DNA from: Natronococcus sp. A-GB7
Lineage (GTDB): Archaea; Halobacteriota; Halobacteria; Halobacteriales; Natrialbaceae
Direction of reading: 5' to 3'
Length of the DNA stretch: 64,000 nucleotides
Assembly (NCBI RefSeq): GCF_029688865.1
Contig: NZ_JARUKV010000022.1
Span: forward strand, 1-64,000
Below the pieces are notes generated by a model. That model did no database searches. It was not told the origin of the DNA and saw only the letters and a program-made list of their open reading frames with translations. Positions within the stretch are counted from its first letter, which is position 1, and every line of letters starts with the position of its first letter. The position numbers were made by a program, and so were the translations under genes. Positions 15,549 through 25,018 of the stretch are shown in pieces.

Positions 15549-17519
15549 CTACTCGTCGTAAAACGCCGCGAACACCTTCTGCTGGGCCGCACGCAGGTGC
15601 TGCAAGTACGTCGAGTGAGAGATTCCTAGGACGTTTGCGATATCCGTTGCGGACGAGCGACGCGGCTGCTCGAAGTAGCCGTGGCGGTAGGCCGCCTCGA
15701 GTGCGACCGCCTGCTTTTCGGTCAGCGCGCTCGTATCGACCGTGAGTCCTCCGGCGTGATCCCCCCACTCTCGTTCGGCGAGTGACTGTACCGACACGTT
15801 CCCGTACCGGTCCTCGAGGCGGTCGATCAGCGCGCCGAGGTTCTCCCTCGAGGGGAGCTCGATCCGAAGCACGGCGTGGTCGGCGGTGACCTGCGTCGAT
15901 CGAACGCGCGCGTTGAACGGAGCGAGCGTCGACTCCGGAGTCTCCCCGCTGACCGTCAGTCGGAACGAACCGGGGTCGGTCTGTCGGACCGGAACGATGG
16001 CCCGGACGATCGGATGATCCGCGGCGGCGTCGCGAAACATCTCGGAAGCGCCGCCGTGGAGGGTGACGTACTGGACGACTTCTCCACCGCCGTCCGAGTA
16101 GGTGCTGTGGACGGTCACCTCCGGCATGGACGCGTCGCCTCCGGCGACGGCAGCGATCTCGCTCAGGTAGTGCGTTCCGTCCCGGAGTTCGATCCGAGCC
16201 CCGACCCCGTGGTCGGCCGCAAGCGCCTTCCGGGCGTCCATGTGGTGGATCGCGTAGCCCACGGTCGCCGTGAGATCGCGGAGGAACTCGCGCTCGGCGT
16301 CGTCGATTGCGTCGGGTTCGGTTTGGTAGGCCGCGAGGACGCCGTAGGTGACGTCCTCGTAGCCGACCGGAAGCGCGATCGCCGTCCGAAACCCACGCTC
16401 GAGGGCCAGTCCCCGCCAGTCGGTCGGAAACAGCGCCTCGAGATCGGGGATCAGCTGCGTCGTCCCGGTTCGGGCCGCCCAGACGCTGGGCTCGCACTCG
16501 TGCTCCGCTCGCTCGAGCGAGAGTTCGACCTCGTCGACGTACCCCCGGTCTCCGGCGACGGCGCGTGGCTGGAGCGTCCTGTCGACGACCGTTCCGAACC
16601 AGACGAGGTCGTACCCCTGGTCGGCGAGTTCGGTGACGACGGCGTCCTCGAGCTCCTCCCGGCTTCGCGACGCGACGAGCGCCCGCTGGAGGTGTCTGTT
16701 CAGGTTTCGCTCCCGGCGGTGGCGCACCTCCTTCAGTCGTTTCGCCGTAACGTCCCTGATCGAGAGCATCGTTGCCGGGGTGTCGTCGTACACGAGTTCA
16801 CACCCCGTGTACTCGCAGTGAGCAGTCCCCTCACCGGTCACCAACCGAAAGCGGTGGACGTCATCCGTGAGGATTTCCCTGTCGATCCCGCGAAACCGTT
16901 CCCGGTCGGCCTCGTGGACGAAGGTTTCGACGAACGAGGTGTCGACGAGGTCGTCGACGCTCGAGTCGGTGAGTTCGGCGAAGCGCTCGTTACAGAACAG
17001 GATCCGACCGTTTCGGAGGATCACGATCGCGTCGCGGCTCTGCTCGATCACGGTCCGGTAGCGCTGTTCACTGTCCTCGATCGCTCGCCGCAGTGTGTGG
17101 CGTTCGACTGCGTTCCGGATCTTGCCGGCCAGAACGGGTGTCTGGTCGATCTTCGGATCCTTCGGTAGGTAGTCGGTTACGCCGGCGTCGATGGCCCGCG
17201 TCGCGATCGTCTCGCTTCCTTCGCCCGTGACGAGGATGACCGGCAGCTCCGGACGATGCTCTCGAACACGCTCTACAAGTTGGATCCCGTCGGCTTCCGG
17301 CATCCGATAGTCGACGACGAGACAGTCGTGGTCCGCCCCCTGAAGCGCGGAGAGCGCCTCGTTCGCACCGAGGGCCAGCTCGACCCGGAACGACGGATCG
17401 TGCTGCTCAAGTTCGTCCGTCATAAACGTCGCCCACCGCTCGTTGTCGTCGACGAGCAGCACCTCGATCCGCTCGAGGGACGGTTCTATCCGGTCGTCGT
17501 CGGCTGCACGTTCAGTCAT
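15549..17519 (-). CDS. Response regulator: REC-PAS-GAF-HTH_10 (bat type)
   Basis: A 656-residue regulator. REC domain at residues 18-140 (LLVDDNE acidic pocket; phosphoacceptor D70 in CLVVDYRMP; Lys in DYLPKD). PAS at 145-265 (RYRTVIEQSRDAIVILRNGR). GAF at about 290-430 (VAAR-type pocket, IALPVGYEDVTYGVLAAYQT). A bacterio-opsin-activator region follows, and an HTH_10 at 595-650 (LTEKQAVALEAAYRHGYFEQ, then SATDIANVLGISHSTYLQHL). The output should bind DNA. Its gene follows that of the histidine kinase by 42 nt on the same strand, so the two are probably a cognate pair. Target genes unknown. Confidence 0.9.
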   Translation of the reverse strand: MTERAADDDRIEPSLERIEVLLVDDNERWATFMTDELEQHDPSFRVELALGANEALSALQGADHDCLVVDYRMPEADGIQLVERVREHRPELPVILVTGEGSETIATRAIDAGVTDYLPKDPKIDQTPVLAGKIRNAVERHTLRRAIEDSEQRYRTVIEQSRDAIVILRNGRILFCNERFAELTDSSVDDLVDTSFVETFVHEADRERFRGIDREILTDDVHRFRLVTGEGTAHCEYTGCELVYDDTPATMLSIRDVTAKRLKEVRHRRERNLNRHLQRALVASRSREELEDAVVTELADQGYDLVWFGTVVDRTLQPRAVAGDRGYVDEVELSLERAEHECEPSVWAARTGTTQLIPDLEALFPTDWRGLALERGFRTAIALPVGYEDVTYGVLAAYQTEPDAIDDAEREFLRDLTATVGYAIHHMDARKALAADHGVGARIELRDGTHYLSEIAAVAGGDASMPEVTVHSTYSDGGGEVVQYVTLHGGASEMFRDAAADHPIVRAIVPVRQTDPGSFRLTVSGETPESTLAPFNARVRSTQVTADHAVLRIELPSRENLGALIDRLEDRYGNVSVQSLAEREWGDHAGGLTVDTSALTEKQAVALEAAYRHGYFEQPRRSSATDIANVLGISHSTYLQHLRAAQQKVFAAFYDE

Positions 17520-17561
17520 CCGACCACCCGGTCGGCTCGCCAGACCCGTGTTCGATCCCGA

Positions 17562-19418
17562 TCATCGGTCCTGACACCGCTGGCTGGTTGCAGTCTTGGA
17601 CGCACGATCGCTTTCGGTCGTCGTCCCCTCCTCACTCGGTGACCCGAAGTCGTTCACCGCGACGGTCCGTACGGTATCCGGTTCGCGGTCGCCTCCGGCG
17701 CGTGCCAGTCGGACCGTTACGACCGATCCGGTCGGTCGGTTCTCCGCGACCGAGAGTTCGGCTCCGTACCCCTCGATCAGCGATCGAACGATGTAGAGCC
17801 CGTAGCCCGAGCCGTCGTACTCCGAAAGCGGGGTCTCCCCGGTAAGCAGATCCCTCGGCCCCTCGGGGAGCCCGGGACCGTTGTCGGCGATTGCGACGAG
17901 GATTCGCTCGTCGGACTCGGTCACGGTGACGGTCACTTCGGGCCGAGGGTCGTCGCTGTGGACGACCGCGTTCGTCAGGAGGTTGTAGAACACCGACGAG
18001 AGCATCTCGTCGGCGTACACCGTTGCGTCCGGGAGGTCGGACGCCATCTCGACGCGTGCGTCCTCGAACGCGGTCGCCACGGCCTCGAGTTCCGCCTCGA
18101 GAATCGGGGCGAGCTCGGTCGGTTGCGGTTTGCGCTCGCGCCGATCGATCGTCCGCAGGAGGTCGCCGACGGTCTCCGTGAGATCGACGACGTGCTCGCA
18201 GTTCCACCTGATGCGATCGGTGTACTCCGAGAGCCGGTCGTGGACCTCGGGATTGTCCTCGCGCAGTCGCTCGAGTTCGGGATCGACCCGCCGCAACAGC
18301 CCCAGGACGAGCCCCATCTCGTTTCTAATGTCGTGGCGAACCAGTTTGTTCAGCAGCTCTCCCTGCTCGTTTCGTAGCTCGAGCGACCGTTCGTAGCGCT
18401 TCTGTGCGGTAACGTCTCGGAGAACGACTACCCGCCCCAGGGTCGCCTCCTGCGAACGCAACGGCTGCGAGCGGAGTTCGAGAAACCGATCGCCCTCGGA
18501 CGTCGTAACCTCGATCGTCCGACCGTCGGCCGCCTCGTCCAGCTCCGGCAGGACGGCGTCTACGGGCGCTCCGGTAAGCGGCGGGGAGACGCCGAGTAGT
18601 CGACCGACGCTCTCGTTCGAGTGGACGATCCGCCCGTTCGAATCGAGAACGAGGATGCCGTCGGGCGAGTTGCGCATCGCGGTCGTGTACGCGATCGGCG
18701 GCAGATCGAGCAACCGGTATCGAAACGTCGCGATCCCGACCGCGACGACCGAGAGGCCCGCCGCCGCGGGGACGAGGTTCACGCCCTCTCGACCGAACGG
18801 CGGAACGCCCGCGACCGTGAGGAAGCTCGCCCCGACGGGAGCGACGACCGCGACCGTCAGCAGGGCGGCCTGCGGGTAGTACGTTCGACCGGTGCGGACC
18901 GACTCGTACAGTACGACGGCGAGCGTGAGGGTGGCCATGAGCGCGGCATAGACGAAGCTCAACGCGACGTGGGCCGGGCCGCGATCGGCTCGCCAGACGA
19001 CCAGCCCGTCTGCGTCGACGATCCGCGTCTCGATGATCGCGACGTCGTACGGATTCGTGAACAGGAGTGCGACGAACGCCACGGGCACGACGAACACTCC
19101 GACGGAGAGCGAGGGCGTAAGCCAGCGGGACCGGTCGGTGTACGCGAGCGCGAACAGCAACAGAAGGGGACCGACGGCGGCGCTGCCGACGTGAAGCAGC
19201 TGATAGCTCCGAAACTGGACCGTGGGGTCGGTGCTGAGGAGTTTCAGCGCCGAAAACCCGGTCCAGATCGCGATCGCGCCGGTCATGGCGGCGAACGCGA
19301 GCAACGTCGGCGATCGTCCGCGGCGCCGAACGCGGGCAACCGCGTACGTACCCAGCACGACCGAAAGCGCCGTCGCAAAAAGGATCGGGTACGCGTAGAC
19401 GGTATGTTGCCACGCCAT
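17562..19418 (-). CDS. Sensor histidine kinase with 7TM N-terminal domain
   Basis: From the ATG at 19418 (MAWQHTVYAY), 618 residues. Seven N-terminal helices (to about 225) form a 7TM sensor module of the kind used by haloarchaeal kinases. PAS at about 235-340 (MRNSPDGILVLDSNGRI). Dimerisation/H-box with phosphoacceptor H362 in LVRHDIRNEM. HATPase_c to about 590: N-box LLTNAVVHSD, G1 IADNGPGLPEG, G2 GSGYGLYIVRSL. The C-terminal about 30 residues are low-complexity. The upstream frame to 19499 has no support. The stimulus (membrane or light/small molecule) is unknown. Probably partners with the bat-type regulator just downstream. Confidence 0.9.
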   Translation of the reverse strand: MAWQHTVYAYPILFATALSVVLGTYAVARVRRRGRSPTLLAFAAMTGAIAIWTGFSALKLLSTDPTVQFRSYQLLHVGSAAVGPLLLLFALAYTDRSRWLTPSLSVGVFVVPVAFVALLFTNPYDVAIIETRIVDADGLVVWRADRGPAHVALSFVYAALMATLTLAVVLYESVRTGRTYYPQAALLTVAVVAPVGASFLTVAGVPPFGREGVNLVPAAAGLSVVAVGIATFRYRLLDLPPIAYTTAMRNSPDGILVLDSNGRIVHSNESVGRLLGVSPPLTGAPVDAVLPELDEAADGRTIEVTTSEGDRFLELRSQPLRSQEATLGRVVVLRDVTAQKRYERSLELRNEQGELLNKLVRHDIRNEMGLVLGLLRRVDPELERLREDNPEVHDRLSEYTDRIRWNCEHVVDLTETVGDLLRTIDRRERKPQPTELAPILEAELEAVATAFEDARVEMASDLPDATVYADEMLSSVFYNLLTNAVVHSDDPRPEVTVTVTESDERILVAIADNGPGLPEGPRDLLTGETPLSEYDGSGYGLYIVRSLIEGYGAELSVAENRPTGSVVTVRLARAGGDREPDTVRTVAVNDFGSPSEEGTTTESDRASKTATSQRCQDR

Positions 19419-19876
19419 ACCACTTTCCTCGAGCGAGACTGATATAACGGTACCGGAGACTCTTCGGTTCTCGGTTAGGTCGCTCCGCGGAGATTCCAAG
19501 CGGGAACGATCCCGATCGCATCGATCGGATCACCGCTCGTTACAGCTGCGCCCGGATAGCCGAAATCGTCTAGACGTTTCGATGATGGACGTTCTCGAAC
19601 AGTGTCATTACCGACAAAAAGTCAAAGAAGATATAGTAGCTGGAGCGGCGTGATCGCTCGAGTCGATCGTCCTCCGACCGGAGTGTCGACTCAGATGCTT
19701 CTGGAGAGGGTGATAACACCGTTCGCCGCCTCTCGTTTCGACTACTGGCTGCGTTTCGTCTGCCCCGCTCTGGAGAAAGCATAATTTATAAAATAATAGT
19801 ATCCATTTGTTGATACTGCCTGTCGACGGGTCGATCGTCGGTACGCGCCGAGAGAAACAAAAAAGGAGACGTGCGC
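19419..19876. other. Gene-free interval of 458 nt
   Basis: Contains the kinase promoter region, an AT-rich tract at 19782-19803 and the poly-T ending of the lldP transcript at 19855-19864. Short frames here look like chance. Confidence 0.5.
19855..19864 (-). terminator. Poly-U terminator after lldP
   Basis: On the minus strand the transcript would read TTTTTTGTTT 13 nt past the stop codon of the permease gene. Archaeal RNA polymerase terminates at such U-tracts without a hairpin. Confidence 0.5.
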
Positions 19877-21646
19877 TCAGTAGACGTCGAACACCGACGG
19901 GAGCAGGTCGGGCATGACGTAGACGAACAGCAGCGCCCAGACTCCGACAGCGATGGCGTAGTACAGCAGTGGAATCAGGTTCAGCCGGATCACGCGCCCC
20001 TCCTGGCCGACGAGACCGACGGTCGCCAGCGCGGCGACGATGTTGTGGATCGCCACGAGGTTACCGACTGCCCCGCCGACGGCCTGCGTGCCGACCATGA
20101 TCTGGCTCGAGATGTCGAGCTCGTGGGCGGCGGTGAACTGGAACCCACCGAAGGTGATGTTCGAGACGGTGTTCGAACCGGCCATTGCCGCCCCGAGACC
20201 GCCGATGAGCGCCGCGATAGCCGGATACACCGGTCCGACGACGTTCGCCGTCGCGATCGCAAGCAACTCGATCATACTCTGGTCGAACGCCGCACCGGGG
20301 GCGTCCCCGGACAGGAGCATCACCTGCACCATCGCGATGACGAACACGAGCGCGATGAACGGCGAGACGAGCTTCTCTCCGGCCTCGAGCCAGGCGTCTT
20401 TGACCTGGCCACCGGTCATCCCGAACAGCGGGATCGCGATGAGCGCGCTCAGGATCAGCCAGAAGCCGGGCACGTTGACCCATGCGATCTCCGAGCCCAG
20501 ACCCTGTCCGAAGATGTCCTGCCATGCGAGGATGATCCCGATGGTGAACTCTCCGATCGGGGTCGCGATGTCGACGCCGATATCTGCGTCGGTGATGACC
20601 TCCGCGATGGGGTCCCAGACCCGCGTGATCACCAGCAGCACGACGAGGAAGATGTACGGCGACCACGCCTTCAGTAGCGACATCGAGGGTCCGTCGTTCG
20701 CACCGGGGCCGTTGACTTCCTCACTGCCGGGTTCGATCGCACCGACCCAGTGATCGGGCCACTCCTCACGGGGCGGGAAGTCCCACGTCTCGTCGGGTAG
20801 GAAGTAGCCCGCACGCAGCAGTGCCACGGTGATCGCGCCGCCGACCATCGATCCGATCAGGGCCGGGAACTCGGCTGTGAGGAACCACGCCGAGACCCAG
20901 TAGGGGATCGCGAAGGCGACCCCGGCGAACAGACACAGCGGTGCGACCTCGAGTGCGGGCTTGATCGAACGTTCGTCCCGCGGGCCGAAGAAGTAGACGA
21001 CCATCCCGACGGCGAACAGCGGCATGACGAAGCCGACCAGCGCGTGGTAGGTCGCCGCCCACGCCGCGACCTCGTTCGAGTACTGGGCGACGGACATCCC
21101 GCCATCGTTAACGATCTGGTCCTCGTAAATCGTGAGCGGATCACGGATACCGACGATGATGGGCGTGCCGACTGCGCCGTACGTGACGGCGATGATGTGC
21201 CCGATCAGCGCCGCGATCACCGCGGCCAGTGCTGGGAAGCCAAGCGCCAGCAACAGCGGCGCGACAACCGCTGCCGGCGTCCCGAAGCCCGCGGCACCCT
21301 CGATAAACGTCGCGAGAAAGAACGCTAATAACACGATCTGTACCCGACGATCGTCGGAGACGGACGCGAAGCCCTCGTTGATCCGGTCGAACGCACCGGC
21401 CCGCATCAACGTGTACAGCAAAACCAGTGCGCCAAAGACGATCCACAGGATCTCGATAGCAGTCATCACGCCGACGATCGATGCACCCACCAGATACCCT
21501 GGCGGATTGTTCCACCAGACGAATCCGACAGCGAGGGCGACGAGCCAGGCGATCGGCATCGCCCTCGTCGCCGGCCACAGCAGCCCGACGAGCAACACCG
21601 CGACGATCAGAAGCGGTGACGCTGCAACGATGACGTCCATCACCAT
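19877..21646 (-). CDS. lldP: LldP-family lactate/glycolate permease
   Basis: A 589-residue permease with about 13-14 helices. It bears the L-lactate permease signature FIEGAAGFGTPAA near residue 113, GALVLLYTLMRAGAFDRINE near 75, and the C-terminal blocks GLGAAMAGSNTVSNITFGGF and GTQAVGGAVGNLVAIHNIVA. Family members move lactate or glycolate with a cation. It follows the GlcD-GlcF dehydrogenase gene on the same strand, separated by about 260 nt that include a possible promoter, so uptake and oxidation of the same 2-hydroxyacid are plausibly linked. Start MVMDVIV or MDVIV (two codons later). Confidence 0.9.
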   Translation of the reverse strand: MVMDVIVAASPLLIVAVLLVGLLWPATRAMPIAWLVALAVGFVWWNNPPGYLVGASIVGVMTAIEILWIVFGALVLLYTLMRAGAFDRINEGFASVSDDRRVQIVLLAFFLATFIEGAAGFGTPAAVVAPLLLALGFPALAAVIAALIGHIIAVTYGAVGTPIIVGIRDPLTIYEDQIVNDGGMSVAQYSNEVAAWAATYHALVGFVMPLFAVGMVVYFFGPRDERSIKPALEVAPLCLFAGVAFAIPYWVSAWFLTAEFPALIGSMVGGAITVALLRAGYFLPDETWDFPPREEWPDHWVGAIEPGSEEVNGPGANDGPSMSLLKAWSPYIFLVVLLVITRVWDPIAEVITDADIGVDIATPIGEFTIGIILAWQDIFGQGLGSEIAWVNVPGFWLILSALIAIPLFGMTGGQVKDAWLEAGEKLVSPFIALVFVIAMVQVMLLSGDAPGAAFDQSMIELLAIATANVVGPVYPAIAALIGGLGAAMAGSNTVSNITFGGFQFTAAHELDISSQIMVGTQAVGGAVGNLVAIHNIVAALATVGLVGQEGRVIRLNLIPLLYYAIAVGVWALLFVYVMPDLLPSVFDVY

Positions 21647-21907
21647 CCGTCTCGTTCACCCCGGTTGATCCGGCGTTCGAGCCCCGTGCTTCCGTTCCCC
21701 TGTTCGATTCCGTGTCGCCTCACTCCGTCCTTTGTCATTATGAACGTCCCATGATCACATCTATCATAAGGTATAATAAATGGTTCTATTTATAATCTGA
21801 TTTGTATATGTCTGCAACAGGACATGAAACCCCGTCACCACCTCGACGGGGCCGAACGAGGAACGGTCGTCTGCTGAACAATACTGAAGTGCTACTCCTG
21901 GCTGACG

Positions 21908-24898
21908 TTACCGTGCCGGAAGCAGCTCGTTGACCTTTTCGATCGGGTGCGGCGGCTTTTCGGAGGATCCGTCGCGGTCGCCGATCTGGCTCCGGCACGA
22001 GGCGCCGGGCGCAACCGGGTTCCCTTCGCTGTCGTCGATCTTCTCGAAGAGTCGCTCGCCGATCGACTTCGAGAGATCGTAGTGTTCGGCCTCGTAGCCG
22101 AAGGAACCGGCCATTCCACAGCAGGTACTGTCGAGCGGATCGACGGCGTACCCCGCCCGCCGGAGGACGCCGACGGCGTGGTGGTCCTTGCCGGTCGCCT
22201 TCTGGTGGCAGTGGCCGTGGTAGGCCAGCGTCTCGTCGGTCTCCTCGAGCGGGAGGCCCTCGACGAGCCGGTAGGTGTCCATGTACTCGGTGATCCCGTA
22301 GGAGTGGCCGGCGACCTTCTCGGCGGTCGCGGAGGGTGCCAGGTCGAGGTACTCGTCCTGGAACATCACCGCGTCGGAGGGCTCGAGCGAGACGATCTCG
22401 TACCCCCGGTCGACGTACTCGGCGAATCGCTCGATGTTCGCCACCGCGCGCTCCTCGGCGTCGTCGAGCATGCCGACCGAGAACGCCGCACGGCCGCTCG
22501 GGCCGACGTCCTCGGGGACGGTGACGTGGACGCCCGCGGACTCGAGGACGCGGACGGCGGCCTTCCCGGGACGGGGGTAGTTGTAGTTCGTGTACGTATC
22601 CGGGAACAGCACGACCTTCCGATCGGTCTCCTCGGGGTCGACCCGCGGCCCTCGCTTTGCGAACCAGTCCTGGAGCGACTCCTGTTGGAAGCTCGGCAGC
22701 TCTCGCTCGGGGGCGATACCGGCGACCTTCTCCATCACGACGCGGCTGCCGGGAAGCTTCGTTCCGAGGTTCGACAGGGGGGCGAGTGCGCTGCCGACCT
22801 TCGAGAGGGTGTCGATGTTGCCGAACAGCCGCGAACGCAGGCTGACGCCCTCGCGTTCGTAGTACTGGTACTTGGTCTCGGCCTTGAGCTTCGCTAAGTC
22901 GACGCCGGTCGGACAGTCGCTCTTGCAGCCCTTGCAGCCGACACAGAGGTCGAGCACCTCCTCCTGGAACCGCTCGGTGTACATCTCCTCCTCGGGAAGG
23001 TCGCCCGAGATCGCCGACCGGAGCATGTTCGCCCGCCCGCGGGTCGTCGCGATCTCGTCTTTCATCCCGCGGTAGGTCGGACACATCACGTCGTCGGTCT
23101 GGCGGCAGGTGCCACAGCCGTTACACAGCTCCACGAGGTGGGAAAAACCACCCTCATCGGAGAAGTCGAGCTTCGTCTGGGGCTCGATCGAGGCGTAGGC
23201 GTGCCCGTAGCGGAGGTTCTCGCGCATGTCCGTCGGGTTCTCGTCGGTGTAGACGACCTTCCCCGGGTTCATCCGCCAGTCGGGGTCGAACACCGACTTG
23301 ACGTCCTTGAACGCCTGCCAGAGATCCTCGCCGTACATCTTCGGGTTGAACGCGGTCCGGGCGAGGCCGTCGCCGTGCTCACCGGAGAACGATCCCTCGT
23401 GTTCGAGGACGAGGTCGGTAACGGCGTCGGTGATCGACTGCATCGTCTGGATGCCGCCGTCGTCCTTGAGGTTGAGGATCGGCCGGATGTGCAGGGTCCC
23501 GCTGCCCGCGTGAGCGAAGTAGGCGGCGGAGGTGTCGTGGTCCTCGAGGACGTCCATGAACTTCTCGACGTACTCGGCGAGCTCCTCGGGGGGCACCGTC
23601 GCGTCCTCGATGAACGGGTACGGCTTCGGGTCGCCCTTGAGGCCCATCAACAGCGGGATCGCGGCCTTTCGGAGCTTCCAGATGTCAGCCTGGTCGGCTT
23701 CGGTGTACGCCTCGAGTGCATCGAAGGCGTCGCCGTTCTCGACGAAGTGCTCGTTCGTCCGGCCGATCGCCTCCTCGAAGTCGTCGTGGAGCTCCGAGTC
23801 GTACTCGAGCATCAGCGCCGCCTCGGCGCGTTCGGGGATCGGCTCCTCGTACTGGGCGAACTGCTCGGACTCGCGAGCGAGCCGGAACACCTCGCTGTCC
23901 ATCAGCTCGACGGCGCTGGGTTCGAACTCCAGCGCCTCGGGGACGGCCTCGAGGGTCTCGATGAGGTCGTCGAAACAGTACAGCACGAGCGCGGTCTCCT
24001 CGGGGAGGGTGACGAGGCTGATCTCGGCCTCGACGATCACGCCGAGCGTCGACTCGGCGCCGACGAACAGCTTCGAGAGGTTGATGACCTCCTCGCCGTC
24101 GTCGTTCTCGTAGACGACCTTGTTGAGATTGTAGCCCGAGACGTTGCGCTTGAGATTGGGATACCGCTTCTCGATCTCCTCCCGGTTGTCCTCGACGAGG
24201 CCGCGGACGGTCTCGTAGATCTCGGCCTCGCGATCGTTCTTCGAGACGATCTCCTCCCACTCGGGGGAGTCGAGGACGACCTCGCGGGTGTGGATCAGCG
24301 AGCCGTCCGCGAGCACGACGTCCAGCTCCTCGGTGTAGGCGTCGGAGATGCCGTACCGGACCGAGTGAGCGCCCGTCGAGTTGTTCCCGATACCGCCGCC
24401 GATCGTCGCGCGGTTCGACGAGGCGGGGTCGGGCGCGAACTTGAGTCCGTGCTCCTCGGCCGCCTCGTCGAAGTGGTCCTGGACAACGCCGGGCTGGACC
24501 CGCGCTCGCTGGCGATCGGCGTCGATCTCCAAAATGTCGTCCATATACGTCGTCATGTCGAGCACGATACAGCCCGGCCCGACGGCCTGGCCGCCGAGCG
24601 ACGAGCCCGCGCCTCGGGCCATGATCGGCACGTCGTGTTCGGCCGCGACGCGAACGGCGTTCTGGACGTCGGCGGCGTCCCGGGGCAACACGACGCCGGC
24701 CGGTTTGGCCTTGTAGATGCTGCCGTCGGTTGCGTACAGGACCTGGGCGTACTCGTCGAACCGAACCTCGCCTGTGACGACAGATCGAAGGTCCGCGGCG
24801 AGATCGACGTACTCCTCGACGTCGTCGTACTCGTGGTCGAGTTCGTCACGGAACTCCTCGTAGTTATCTAAGCCACCGTGTGGCTTTTCAACAGCCAT
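21908..24898 (-). CDS. FAD/Fe-S D-2-hydroxyacid dehydrogenase (GlcD-GlcF fusion)
   Basis: A 996-residue fusion. The N-terminal FAD_binding_4 domain has RGAGSSLGGQ at 95-104 and ATIGGGIGNNSTGAH near 164-178. The FAD-oxidase C-terminal domain runs to about 555. Then a 4Fe-4S ferredoxin part (CNGCGTC near 591; CVGCKGCKSDCP near 651) and CCG/heterodisulfide-reductase-like segments (CHQKATGKDHHAVGVLRRAG; DSTCCGMAGSFG near 922). This is the arrangement of E. coli YdiJ and of haloarchaeal 'GlcD/GlcF fusion' proteins, oxidising D-2-hydroxyacids (D-lactate, glycolate, D-2-hydroxyglutarate) to 2-oxoacids with electrons passed to the respiratory chain. Beside lldP, lactate or glycolate is favoured. Confidence 0.88.
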   Translation of the reverse strand: MAVEKPHGGLDNYEEFRDELDHEYDDVEEYVDLAADLRSVVTGEVRFDEYAQVLYATDGSIYKAKPAGVVLPRDAADVQNAVRVAAEHDVPIMARGAGSSLGGQAVGPGCIVLDMTTYMDDILEIDADRQRARVQPGVVQDHFDEAAEEHGLKFAPDPASSNRATIGGGIGNNSTGAHSVRYGISDAYTEELDVVLADGSLIHTREVVLDSPEWEEIVSKNDREAEIYETVRGLVEDNREEIEKRYPNLKRNVSGYNLNKVVYENDDGEEVINLSKLFVGAESTLGVIVEAEISLVTLPEETALVLYCFDDLIETLEAVPEALEFEPSAVELMDSEVFRLARESEQFAQYEEPIPERAEAALMLEYDSELHDDFEEAIGRTNEHFVENGDAFDALEAYTEADQADIWKLRKAAIPLLMGLKGDPKPYPFIEDATVPPEELAEYVEKFMDVLEDHDTSAAYFAHAGSGTLHIRPILNLKDDGGIQTMQSITDAVTDLVLEHEGSFSGEHGDGLARTAFNPKMYGEDLWQAFKDVKSVFDPDWRMNPGKVVYTDENPTDMRENLRYGHAYASIEPQTKLDFSDEGGFSHLVELCNGCGTCRQTDDVMCPTYRGMKDEIATTRGRANMLRSAISGDLPEEEMYTERFQEEVLDLCVGCKGCKSDCPTGVDLAKLKAETKYQYYEREGVSLRSRLFGNIDTLSKVGSALAPLSNLGTKLPGSRVVMEKVAGIAPERELPSFQQESLQDWFAKRGPRVDPEETDRKVVLFPDTYTNYNYPRPGKAAVRVLESAGVHVTVPEDVGPSGRAAFSVGMLDDAEERAVANIERFAEYVDRGYEIVSLEPSDAVMFQDEYLDLAPSATAEKVAGHSYGITEYMDTYRLVEGLPLEETDETLAYHGHCHQKATGKDHHAVGVLRRAGYAVDPLDSTCCGMAGSFGYEAEHYDLSKSIGERLFEKIDDSEGNPVAPGASCRSQIGDRDGSSEKPPHPIEKVNELLPAR

Positions 24899-25018
24899 TA
24901 CTCGTCCCTCAGGGATCGATTATGATAAATCCTGTGTCTGTCCTCCCCACGCAATCCGGTAAACACCCACACGAACTGGCGGTTCCCGCAAGGATTGCCT
25001 CTCGAGGGGGCCCGGCGA

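Noticed and set aside
21786-23084. Long frames overlapping the large dehydrogenase genes on both strands
   Set aside because: Arginine-rich products in shifted frames of genes with clear flavin and Fe-S motifs.
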